The notes under the pieces are model-generated. The model ran no database searches. It saw only the letters and a list, made by a program, of their open reading frames with translations, and was not told the DNA's origin. Positions 25,770 to 36,830 of a stretch of DNA of 64,000 nt are shown here, piece by piece. The translations under genes and the position numbers were made by a program. Source of the stretch: Callaeas wilsoni (taxonomy: Eukaryota; Chordata; Aves; Passeriformes; Callaeidae); contig VWPU01010328.1 in NCBI GenBank assembly GCA_013398955.1, positions 62,001 to 126,000 of the forward strand. Direction: 5' to 3'. Numbering within the stretch: the stretch's first letter is position 1; every line of letters begins with the position of its first letter.

Positions 25770-25860
25770 GGGAAAAAAAGAGAAAAAATTTAAAAGTAAG
25801 GAAAGAGAGGGAGTACCAAAAAAACCCCAAAAAACCCCCCACAACTACAACAAAAACCTC
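25770..25860. repeat. A-rich tract with A/C runs
   Basis: Purine-rich then A/C-rich on the plus strand, including A7C4A6C6 near 25818-25840, so the mRNA strand carries G-runs separated by T-runs. Confidence 0.75.
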
Positions 25861-26164
25861 CAAAGCCCACTTGTGCAACAATTAAATATTTTGTCTTCTG
25901 TGACTCCACAGGGAAGTCAGTGAAAAGCTACTTCCCGAAAGGCTGCTGCCTCCACTATATACCAGCCCTCACCTCCAATTACAGATGGTGCTTTGGTCAC
26001 TGGCAAAGAGACTTTTCAAGATAGCCCTGCCATTCAGGAAAAACATGTACAAAGGAAAGACCCCAAATACAGCTGAACCATACAAACAATAACCGCACAG
26101 AACTGAGGTCTCGGAAAGTTGTATTGCTGAAAACACCTCCCTGCGCCCACTAAAAGGACTGTGT

Positions 26165-26188
26165 AAACAAACAAACAAACAAACAAAC
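26165..26188. repeat. (AAAC)6 microsatellite
   Basis: Six perfect AAAC units on the plus strand. Confidence 0.95.
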
Positions 26189-29100
26189 ATACAAAATGTG
26201 TCAACAGCTAAACAATAAACCTTCCCCCCTCCCACCATGTTAGAAATTTTGAAAATGCAAAGCTAAAAAGAGCAGTTTGCTGTGTTTCTGACCACAGGTG
26301 AGAGACAGCCTGCTCCAAAGATAGGAAAAGCAACCAGACAGGCAAAGAGGCCTCCAAAGCTAGCAGCTTTCTGTGCTAACCTCCACACTGACTGCTGCCC
26401 AGTGGGAAGGTCATTTCTTACAGCACCTCTTGAAGGCTCCAGCTTGCTAGGAGCTTTTAGGTGTATAGCATGTTGATAATAGCAATAATATCTAAAATAC
26501 ACACACACACGTGTACAAGCATTCACACACATATATCTTCTCTTCCATAAAAGACAAACCTGGCAGAGCACAGGATACAATTTGATGGAGAGGAAAGAGC
26601 AGCTGGACATGGAAGAAAGCAGAGGAGGTGGGCGGAAGTGGTCTGATAGGATGAGTCATTGGAGACCACAGATTATTCTCTTACATTTCGTATACATAAA
26701 GAAAAAGAAGCCATCAAAGAGGCCCAGTGACACCAGCATTAAAGGGCTGGTTAAGCAGACTTAAGATAGGCTAAATGATGAGAGCCCTAGCCCCTAAATG
26801 TTGCTCCTTCCTTGTCTGACTAATCATGGCATCTCTTCATTGGGTCCTGATTGTCTTTTCTGGCTGCTGACAGAGGACAGCAGTGTCTTGTTCAGCAGTT
26901 TGGCCAGTTAAAGTGCTGTGCCCGTTGGCACTGTAGGGCCCTCCCAGCAGGTCATCCTCTCTGGTGCTAGCAGTGTTGTGATCTCTCCTGGAAATGAATG
27001 GGATGGAGAATGGCTGCAGAAAGTTCACTCCCTTCTACTCTCCCTTTTCACTGTCCCCTCTGAAGAAACCCTCTGAACTCTGAAGGAACTCCTCCAGAGT
27101 GTGGGATTTGCAAGCTTCCTACTCAGCTCCAAGAAGGAACAGTGATGCTCTTCCAAGTAATGGGATGGGAGACCAATTCACCTCAGCTCTGCTTTTTCCT
27201 CTGTCTGTCTGACACAAGAGCAAGAAAGGACAGGCTAGTGTTTTCTTGCAAGTGGAATTTCAGTGCTTGCATTGCCCTGGGAGGCAGCAAAATGAATAGC
27301 AAGGGACTCTCTTGTTACAGTCACAGGTCAGATTGACCAGATCTCTCCCAAAAGACCTTACCAGTCAGTGTGTGATTGTCTTCCTGCTCCACCTACCAGT
27401 TAAGGCCAAAGTAGGTGATGAGTGTGGCACAATGGCTTGGAAATGTCGCACAGTAGATGAAGCACAGAAGTGAATGAACACATGGAATGGGTTTCTGGTG
27501 CTGTAGTCAAACTCTCTACAGGAGTCTGCATCCCAGCCTCATCACTGATTCAGAGCTGGTCCCTCGGAATCCAAAAAAAGCAGCCATGCCAGGGTGTACC
27601 AGGAAGGAACAAGAGGGTTGCCAAATTACCTGCAGGTACCCATTATCTGGCTTTAGCAGCGTACGGCTCCCATCACTTTTGTCTCAGCTCAAACACATGC
27701 GTACAAACACCTAAGCACACGCACAGTGGCACCACACATACAAATGTGTGCAGGCTGCATAAATACACATACCAACATGAACCCACCCCTGCCCCCCACA
27801 AGAAGACACGTGCAAGAAATACAGACAAGTAGCAACAGGCATGCAACATACATATGGTGATCCCAAGCAGAGGGAACCCCTCTAAGCTATGTTCAAGCAC
27901 GGCAGGTTGCTGGGAGATGAATTTTGGCAAAATACACTGCAGGAAGAGGCCCACACAAGGAAGAGAATCCAAAAAAGCCATTCCAGGCATCTAAACCCCT
28001 AAGTAGCTATTCCAAAAGCTCCTTGAATTTCACAGGAGTTTAGCTGCTTGTGAAGATGGATCTGGCTCCAAGGCCTGGAAGGAAAGCAGAGGAAGAAAGT
28101 ACAAAACTTGAATCTTATCCCCTTGACTGATTTTTGTCTGTTCAGGGACAGGTATAACCTTTTTCCGGTTGATATGGGCACTTACCAGGCAGTGCCCAAG
28201 GGCCTAGAGAGAAGTCTCATGTAATGGATGCACTCTCTCTGGACGCCCTGCAAATGTTGCCATTATGCTGTACTTTTGGCACACTGAATAAGCAAAGGAA
28301 ACACAGCAAAGGGCCTGGTGATGTTCAGAAAGGTAACTCACTATTTGGCCATAAATTAATCTATGGGATGTACTCCCAAGGAGATACCTACCTGCATCAT
28401 TGCGGTAGCACTAAATGGGCCAGCATTTCCAACTCCACTTGTGTTTAGAGTTCTGCCAGGAGTCACTCAAATGTACAAACATACACCTCCTCCCAGACTA
28501 ACAGGTATTTGTAACCAGGTATTCACAAGTACACAGACCTCTGTGGACCATGCTGGGACAGCTATGCCAACATCATAGCGAGGGTACATCAGAAGCCTGG
28601 CTATCCTCCTCACACCTGTGAGCAGAGATCCATTCCCAGGTGGCTGTGGTGGTTTTTCTCACCCAGAAACCATAAACACAGGCCTGCAATGGAATGGCAG
28701 GTTGAGCAAGAGTTAACTGCAGCTGGGAGAAGACTGCTGCTCTGAATAACCTCGGGCCATGCTGACCCTTTGCATTGCTCCCTGCACTGCCCGTATGCTT
28801 TCATACAACTACACTACACACACACAGACTGACTGGCCCTTTCTGAGACTGTGGCCAGCAGACCCTCGTGTCTTCAGGGATAAGCAGCCAGTACCAGGGA
28901 CATTGAGGATGGTGGGTTGATGGATGTTCATTAAGGAACGATGCAAATTGTCAAAAAGGGAAGGAAGGAGATGTCTTGGCATCTGCCCAGAGCCTCTACC
29001 AGTCTCACATCTGCTCTCTCTATGCTTATTCACCATCCTATCACTTCCCTTACTGCTATGACATCAGACCACTAACCCTAGCAGATAATGCCAAGTACCA

Positions 29101-30432
29101 GCTTATATTGACTTGTCACACAGAAAGGGACTAAATACTACCAGGCATTCACTCCCAGGTCTGCAACACAGCAGAACTTCACACAGGTCTTCAGAAGCCT
29201 CTAGGCAATAAAGGAAGTGCCCTGTGCTTTTAAAAGACAGCGTATTTCTCTCCAGCAGCCTTGCTTTATTCACATAGAGTAAAAGCAAAGAAACTGTACT
29301 GAACCTGATATGGGTCAACCTAGAGTGGATAAAAACTGTATCTGCCCCTGCTATAAATTTATCAGTCAGCCATCAAGGACAGAAATTACGTTCTTTCTCT
29401 GGGCTTTCTCAGAAAATACAATTTCACTGCTCCCTTGCACAGGCAAATTTGTCATACTGATGATTTCGTATTTCTTGAGTGTGCAAGAGCAGAACATCAC
29501 CTCAGTGAACAAGACAGAGAAGTCAAAAATAGCTACAAAATATCATCTTCTAAAAATCTGGTCATGGTTAGAATTTTCCAGGAGAGAAGAAGTGGACACC
29601 TGCCCTTCACTCATCTTCTACACAGCATTGCACAAGCTGATGAAGACAACAGAGCAACAAGAGAGTAGTAAGAGAAGGGGAGTGAGCAAACAGCCAACAT
29701 AAGTAATTTTGAGGGAAGAGACATAGAAATTAAATTGAAGAATCGGTGTAAGATGGGAAAGTAGATAAGAGGCTGGGGAGATGAAGCAGTAAGCTACTGG
29801 AGAGACCAAAACACCTGAAAATGAGATTCTGCTAAGAGGAAGGACAAAAAGCAGAGGAAATAAAGTGGTCAAGAATGGCACAGAGGGTCTGAGACCATGC
29901 TACCTCCCCTTTCACTGGTACTGGAAAGGCTGCAAAAAGAAGGAGAAGGAAGAGTTGGCCAGGAGAGGAAGGCCCATAGGGAGATCCCTGTAATCCACAG
30001 TAACAAATGTACTCTGCTGACATCCCAGGGAGAAGACAGTGGGGACCAGGGAAGAGGAAGTAATCAAAGAGCAAAGCACATAGAGAAGGAAACAGCCCTG
30101 TGCCTCACACAAACAGTCCCTAGCAATCAACGCGGCTTTTATTACAGGAAATTATTAACACCCTCTGCTACCCACCACCCCTTACCAATCCCAAACCTCC
30201 CCTCTCTGGGGACCCTTTCTTGGCACACACATATAACATCCAGATAAACTTTCCGAACCAGCAAAAGCAACCACTGAAACAACTTCAAACACCACAGACC
30301 AATAAAACCACAATTTAGAAGTTAACTTTCCCAACCCCCCCCATGCCATTATTTAATAAGGAAATACTGTACAGATATAAAACCCACCCTTTTCCCAACC
30401 TGAATATAATTGCTTGAACTAGTTTCTGTACA

Positions 30433-30452
30433 TATATACACACATATTTACA
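30433..30452 (-). promoter_or_regulatory. Pair of Pumilio-type elements in the 3' UTR
   Basis: On the minus strand TGTAAATA (30452-30445) and TGTATATA (30440-30433) both fit UGUANAUA and are four bases apart, in an AU-rich stretch. Single matches also occur at 34385-34378, 17524-17517 and 17152-17145. Confidence 0.35.
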
Positions 30453-30613
30453 CAGTAATGCTGCAGTCAAGAAAGCAGATGATGTAAAAGTCACAAAGTG
30501 AATACATAAATTAAATAACTACCAGCAGAACATTAGGAAAGGTCACGCTGTTTCTACTTGGCAAAAATGTGTTGTGGGACAGAGTCATTAAGTGTACTGC
30601 AACGTACTTTGTG

Positions 30614-30615
<2 letters not shown>

Positions 30616-30653
<38 letters not shown>
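30616..30653. repeat. (GT)19 microsatellite
   Basis: An uninterrupted 38-base GT/AC dinucleotide run, AC-rich on the GRIN2B mRNA strand, within the inferred 3' UTR. Confidence 0.97.
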
Positions 30654-30655
<2 letters not shown>

Positions 30656-33202
30656 ATACAGGCAGGCAAACCTCACAGCTTCCTGCTGTCTCAGGTTTGT
30701 TCATGGATGTCTCACTTCCCCAGTATGTCTTGTATGTGTGTGCGTGCCCAGAGGAACCCCTGTTCCACAGCATGGAATTATTTTCTGACCTGTTGGAGTG
30801 TATACCAGTGCTTGCTGTGAACCTTTAACGGCAGGAAGCCAGCAGGTTAAGAGATCCGAACTACTTACACATCACAGAGATCCTCCTTTACCTCAGCACT
30901 CAGGGGACTGTACCCTTGACATTGGCAGACATGAGTCCTGCTCTCTGCAATATGGTTTCACTGTCTTTTTCTATGCACAAGCAATTTTATGCTGTGTCAT
31001 TTTCGTTGTCAGCAATGGCAGAAGAGTGCCAGAATTCACTCAAATGGCATGGCTAGGAGACGAATTTGGGGAATCTCAAGAAACAGAGAAAAAACTCAAA
31101 GCCAATTGCAAAGTGGTTTTCATTGTTGCCCTTCTAGTGGCAGACACCCAGGTTTGTCTGCAGTCAGCCCCAGGGAGGTCCAGAGGGCCCATGATGAAGA
31201 TGAAGCAATAGTATTCATATTGCCAGTGAGACACTCGGCACTCCAGTTTGCCTTTGATGGGGGAGGAGAGAGGAAGCCACAGGGGAGTGTAGGTGAATGC
31301 AGCGAGGGTCTATGGCTTGGAAATCTATTTGGCTGCAAATTGAAAATAAGCCCTTGTGGGGACGACAATCAGGTCCCACTAGTTACTATCTCAATGTGCC
31401 CTGCAGCATCCAGCAGCATGGTAGGTGTGTTCCAGGTGGACACGCCAGGTGTGTTCAGCAGCAGGGAAGCACTTATGGGAAAGAGTGGGTGCAGATGGGG
31501 ATCGTGGCTTGGAGTCTGTCCCCATTTGTTGCCAGCAATTTGGTTCCTTTCTTGCACACAGCTCCCAGGGGCTCCTGTGGTGACCAGGCATATGCCACAG
31601 AGAGGAAGCATAACTGGATCCTATCCTTTGCCAGCTTGGATTGAGAAGAAAGGGTGAAGTGTAATTCCGTAGAGCAAGGGCACAGAGGGTCAGCACAAAG
31701 TCCTTTCATCAATTCTCCTGATCTTTATCCCCTTCCATTTTCCCTTTCTTTTTGGCAACCAAAAATGCGTGGGGAAGTGCAACCTCCCACCCTTCTCCAT
31801 GAGAAGGGCTCATCAAAGGTTGCTTGACTGGCGGTGGAGGATGTGTGAAAGGCCTAAGTCTGATCATTGGCTGTGTTCCCAGGCTTGCTTCCATCTGTTG
31901 ATAAGCAATGGAGGTGGGAGGATATGCCATATTTGATAGAAAGCTCTAAAGCAAAGACTTGCCTGTGAAGATCCCTGAGGTATCTCTGATCACTCTAACC
32001 TGTCACCACCATTATATTCATTCTTTATCTCCCCCTCTCTCTTTTGCTGGCAATTTTGCTGTGAGCAACAGCCCGATCTGGATGTACAAAGGGGCATTAC
32101 TCAAGATGGATGGTAGTGTCTTCTTGGAGTGAGGAGCTCAACATCAGCAGACATTGCTGAAGAAGAGGCCCATCCTGGCAACTCTTAAGCCCTCCATCAA
32201 AGCCTTCACAACATCACAAAGGAACCTTCCTCCCCCCATATGCTGGAAATTGAAGTATCAATTCCCTACAGGCAAAGTTCATACTTTGATATTGCTGAGC
32301 ATTTTGAACCCACTGGGGTTCTCACCTGGAGAGTTCTGACAATGCATGCTGGATTTCAGAGAGAATGGGATTTTTTTTGTTGTTCTTGTTGAGGTGGGGA
32401 TGGTGTGCTTCATTGTCTCAACTGACAACAAGTTCTGACTGCAGTTTTCTTGCCTACTTAGGATGTGACATTGCAAGTTCTGATACTGCCCTCACTGGGA
32501 GGCGTGATGGGAGACAGAGAACTACTACACCAGCCTGTGTTGTGTTGCACTACAGCAAAAAGCCGGTGTAAATACTCCAACAAAGTTTATGATGTGGAGA
32601 TCCATGGCTGCAAGTTCTACCTGCCAGTTGCCTTCCACTGTGTATGGCACATTTCTGTTATTTTTTGAATATTTCCTCCATCTCCTTCATAGACATCCTC
32701 CTTCAGCTGAGTACATACACTCCAGTACCACTTCAGAAGAACATGGCTCATGAAAATACCTTTCAGAGAGCCATGCCTGGGGCTAGAAGTGAGGAGGTAA
32801 ATGTCAGAAACATTGCCAAAGATGCCTAATCTTTCCTGGGAGGCTGTCTGCAAATATTCAGTAGAGGTCACCAGCTGTAGAGGACACAATGGTTTTTGCT
32901 CAGTATTCTTGTGTGCAGAAAAGTTCAGAGAGAGGAAATGTTCCCAGCCACTGCCCAGAAAATACTGGTGTTTCTACAGCAGAGAGAGAGAAATGGTAAG
33001 GCAGGGGATGCAGAGTTTTGTCAGGCTCTGGTATGAAATCCCATTCTTTTCTGGACAGGTAATAAACAGCACATGGGTGGTTTTCTAGTATAGACAACAC
33101 CTCCTGCTAATATTACCTGTTTGATTCACTTGAATACTTACAATGAAAATACACCAAATCTAAAATTCTAAATATATAATCAGAGTTTAATAACATCATT
33201 GA

Positions 33203-33208
33203 TTTATT
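33203..33208 (-). terminator. Possible internal poly(A) signal
   Basis: AATAAA on the minus strand, with a U/GU-rich sequence (TTTGGTGTATTTTC) about 45-60 bases downstream, in the 3' UTR about 3.6 kb after the stop. A short-UTR isoform could end here. This is weaker than the two sites further left. Confidence 0.25.
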
Positions 33209-33227
33209 TTCTGGATTATGAATTACA

Positions 33228-33252
33228 CCCTCCCCCCTCCCACCCCTTTCCC
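33228..33252 (-). promoter_or_regulatory. Predicted RNA G-quadruplex
   Basis: On the minus strand five consecutive G-runs (3, 4, 3, 6 and 3 bases) are separated by loops of AAA, T, A and A. Confidence 0.5.
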
Positions 33253-34165
33253 TTGATCTCTGTCCCAAAACTTGTTGACCTGTCAGAACTAAAATAAACA
33301 AAGCAACCAGAAAAGATCGCTTATAGGAGAAAGGATTAACCTGATGGACACGTGGCCTAATATATTATGGGAGAAGGCAAATACCAGACTCCTGTGGTTA
33401 GACCAGTGGTTCAGTCCAGAATTTCCAGTTCTTCTTTTCTGGTTGCCCTAGAGCATTCATGTGAGTGGTTTGTGGCACAGTTAATATTCGCAGAGCACTC
33501 GGAGTGTTAACAGTGCTACAACAGTAAGAATACTAGATAATGATTTTGGCAAACTATCATTTGCCGATCAGTGGAACAAGGGACAGACCAGTTCGGAGAA
33601 AATACGAACCAACTTTCAACCCGGAACACAAAAATCAGAACCTTTAAGAAGAGATTTGAAAAAAGTTCCATTAACTTCTTTTTGGTTTGTTTTCAGCTTA
33701 ATTTCCCTGCAGAGCCACCCTCCAGGTTTCCTCGTTCCAGGTGGGGAGGGACGGAAAAGTACCGAGATAACCGCCAAAGAGATTAGCTGCCCTCGTCAGC
33801 TGTCAAGCTCCCCAACCCCAAGCCCTTAGGAAATACCAGAAATTAACACGAGCTTTCCCAGGTCCAAGATTTCTAAAGCAAAGTAGCATTGGAGAAGTCT
33901 CTTAATGTCAAAGTGATGGTCCAACCTGAGTGGCCAACTTGATGGTTCACCCCACCACTATCAAGACAGTGTAGTGCCTTGAGGCCCAAACTCCACAGAG
34001 AGATGCTGGTACAGAGAGTTTATATGCAAAAAGGAATTGGGGGTGTTCCCATCAAAACATGAAACCCTGCTGGCAAGGCTTGAAGTGACGTTCCGGCGTC
34101 TTCCATTCATGAAGATAAAGGTGACAGGGCAATACAGGGGGCCTCGGGGGAACACAACACACATG

Positions 34166-34170
<5 letters not shown>

Positions 34171-34208
<38 letters not shown>

Positions 34209-34209
34209 T
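34171..34209. repeat. (CT)15 followed by T9
   Basis: A perfect 30-base CT run and nine T. On the mRNA strand this is A9 then (AG)15, a pure purine tract 2.6 kb after the stop codon. Confidence 0.97.
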
Positions 34210-34298
34210 CCTCATTCGTACGGCCTCGACCTGCGTAAACCGCTTCCAAAAATGCAGCCTGAAAAGTCATAGAAAACAAACAGAACGGAAACAAACTT

Positions 34299-34315
34299 CC
34301 CCTCCCTCCCACCCC
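34299..34315 (-). promoter_or_regulatory. Predicted RNA G-quadruplex
   Basis: The minus strand reads GGGGTGGGAGGGAGGGG: four runs, all loops one base. Confidence 0.5.
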
Positions 34316-34693
34316 ACGACCTGAATATTCACGAGAAGAGAAACACCAATTTATACAAAAACGCAATAAAAAAGAAATATTTACAAATGAAAGGAACGCC
34401 TTCTTGGTGGCCGCTATCAGAGGTGTCTGACAAGCTGCCATGTGTTCTGGATTGCAGATCGCTCTGTTAATTTGTTTGGTTTCTTTTTTTTTCCTCTTTT
34501 CTTTTCCTTTTTGTCCTTGTAATGAGAGAAGAGGGAAAGAGTAAGAAGTTCCCTTACCCCAAAGACTAGGGGGTGGCATTACAAAGACTCTTCCCCTCTT
34601 TCCTCCTTAATTTCCTCAGTGAAATATAAGAAAATATTCCCCTCATCAACCCTGCCCACCCTCTCCTTACACACTTTGACTTTACAGGTAAAT

Positions 34694-34712
34694 CCCACCC
34701 TCCCCCTGCCCC
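34694..34712 (-). promoter_or_regulatory. Predicted RNA G-quadruplex
   Basis: The minus strand reads GGGGCAGGGGGAGGGTGGG: four runs with loops of 2, 1 and 1 bases. Confidence 0.5.
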
Positions 34713-34716
34713 AGCT

Positions 34717-34753
34717 TAAAAAATAAATAAAATAAATAGGTAAATAAATAAAA
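34717..34753. repeat. (AAAT)n-like tract
   Basis: Repeated AAAT units with small interruptions; TTTA repeats on the mRNA strand. Confidence 0.85.
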
Positions 34754-36111
34754 GGCCTTCTGTTGGCTTAAAAAGAGAAAGATAAGATAAAATCAACCAT
34801 GGTGTGGTGAGTAATGTGAGAGAGGTGGCTTTCAGCTCCAAGAAATGTGGCTCATAAAGACCAGGCTGCCATCTCCCTTCAGAGTCAATCCTCAGCAGTG
34901 TCCCCATGCTCTCAGCACAGGACTCTCTCAACCCTTCACCTGGTGAGCCATGGTGGTTGAGACACTGGGACAGACCCAGGATAAGCCATAGAGACTTTGC
35001 CATATCTCTCAGGGTGGGAGAGGTCGGTCCACACCCCCACCTCAGGAGATAGATGACATATGAAAGGTGTGTTCAGCTTCTCACTCCTACCATTGCTCCT
35101 TTTCCTTTAGTTTAACTTGCATCTAAAATGATACAATGGAAAGAAAAAACACTCTTATTGATACTAAGTGCACCAGGAAAGCTGTCACTACAACTGCAGG
35201 GATGGGAAACCCTAGGCTATTCCAGCTTTACACCTGTGCTAGTATCTCTCTCTTTCACACAGAGGCACACGCACATGTACACACACATCTCAGCTTTGCA
35301 CGTCTTCAGTCTTCAGCACAAGTTTCTGTGCTCTCTGGCATTTATTCAAGCACATCCCTTCCCAGGAAGACAAGCTGTGTACTTCCTCTGTACATTCAAT
35401 AGTAAATATACATATGTATTTCCCACGGGTGCATACACCCTCTTCCCATTTCCACATGTGCAAGGAGGCATTGAAACAGTCCATCAGCACCACTGCCACC
35501 ACACGCACCCTTCTATGGCATTTCTTTTTTCCTCTCCAGCATTGGCAGAGGGCACCCTATTCTTTTTGTTCCAACCTGCTGGCCAAGCATAGAGAGAGAA
35601 GAAGGATTAAGCTCCTTTTTTCTCTCCCCTCCTTGCTGAAAGGACATGCCAAAATGGGTTTGGTGTCCCCTGAAGTGACAGTGAAAAAACTCCCCACCTT
35701 TCCCTACTCTTAAGCTCTGTTCTACTGTGTTTGTTCTCCAGACACCTCATAGGATAGTGGGTTTATTTTGCTTTCTTCACAGACATTTCAAGTATAAAGT
35801 TATCGCAGTACTCTCATATAGGCAAATCCATACTACATACTGCTCCCACCCCTGAAGAATGTCAGAACTAGTGAGCAGCTCACAGCTAATGAACCAACCC
35901 TGTTCCTCTTTCCTCAAATTCTTCTTATTTCAGTGCAAACCAGCATCTTTTGTCTGAGTTTGGGAAACAAACCCTGGAGTCAGGGAGGCTGCTGATCAGC
36001 TTTCTCAAACTCAGACTCCACTTCTTTTCTCTCTCTCCCACTGGTCTGCCATAGATTCAACGGCTGTAATAGCCATAGTGAAACCACTAGCCTGACCTGC
36101 AGACAAATCTT

Positions 36112-36134
36112 CCCTCCCTCCCTCCACATCCCCC
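36112..36134 (-). promoter_or_regulatory. Predicted RNA G-quadruplex
   Basis: Four G-runs on the mRNA strand, with loops of 7, 1 and 1 bases (three closely spaced GGG runs preceded by GGGGG). Confidence 0.4.
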
Positions 36135-36182
36135 AGCAGACAATTCAAAATTTTAGCGTAAAATTTCTCAGCATATACGCAA

Positions 36183-36204
36183 ATATATATATATATATAT
36201 ATAT
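36183..36204. repeat. (AT)11 microsatellite
   Basis: A perfect 22-base AT run, self-complementary, about 630 bases after the stop codon in the 3' UTR. Confidence 0.97.
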
Positions 36205-36766
36205 TTCAGCCCTAAACCCCCATAGTCTTCACAAAATAATGTAACAAGAACCTCAGTATAGCTAACATATAAGTGCATCATCAAGTTAGTCTTGTTATTC
36301 TCCCTTCACTTTCTCCACATCTTAAACACTACTCTTTTCTAGGCAGTTTTAGGAAGAGTTGCCTGAGCAAGCATATTTTCCTGCATGTCCATTACACTGC
36401 TGCTGCTGCCTCCTCCTGCCACACACACGTGTGCGCATATGCCCTTCTCTGCTGGGAGCCAGCAGAAGTGAACACTAAAGTCACTGCTGCTCCTCCTCAG
36501 CCCACCCGTTCCCTGCCTTTTTCTCTGCTTCCTGAAATCATGAGCAAGGATATCCAACTCCGACATCACTGTAAAGTGCAATGGCCAGGAATGGAGGAGA
36601 ATGGGAGGAGCGAGAACATGGAAAAAGAGATTAAACGGGAGGCTTGGGAAAGGAGGAGGAAGAGGGGAAACCAAAGAGGTGGCACTTGTCACCAGTGCTG
36701 CACTACTCACAACTCCAGTATCCCACAAACTAAGGACGACTCAGGAGAGTAGCTGATGGGGTTGAT

Positions 36767-36782
36767 CCCACCCCACCCTCCC
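36767..36782 (-). promoter_or_regulatory. Predicted RNA G-quadruplex just after the stop codon
   Basis: The minus strand reads GGGAGGGTGGGGTGGG: four G-runs with single-base loops, 48 bases downstream of the stop. A second G-rich stretch (36797-36813) lies between it and the stop. FMRP binding to a G-quadruplex in the mammalian NR2B 3' UTR has been described, as I recall. Confidence 0.6.
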
Positions 36783-36830
36783 ATGCTCCACAGACACCCC
36801 CAGTCCCTCCCCGCACTCTTCCCCTCTCAC

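Larger units (their letters stand above)
17060..36830 (-). other. GRIN2B: Inferred long 3' UTR of GRIN2B
   Basis: Mammalian GRIN2B transcripts have, as I recall, an unusually long 3' UTR of well over 10 kb. Here the 20 kb after the stop codon contains no other recognisable gene and no sizeable transposon. It has many AU-rich blocks and UTR-like motifs on the mRNA strand: poly(A) signals, Pumilio-type UGUANAUA, a CPE, a miR-223 seed match and G-quadruplex motifs. Two candidate ends are near 24.45 kb and 17.06 kb. The extent is inference. RNA-seq would decide how much is transcribed. Confidence 0.55.

Noticed and set aside
30989..31657. A 222-codon plus-strand open frame opposite the inferred 3' UTR
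   Set aside because: No recognisable domain, no similarity I know of and no splice or promoter context. It overlaps other short frames on both strands and looks like chance.
34052..34579. A 175-codon minus-strand open frame rich in Arg-Glu repeats
   Set aside because: The Arg-Glu run is the translation of the (CT)n microsatellite; the rest is 3' UTR.
36273..36752. A 159-codon plus-strand open frame just beyond the GRIN2B stop
   Set aside because: Antisense to the 3' UTR, with a low-complexity Glu/Arg-rich end from purine-rich DNA and no similarity.
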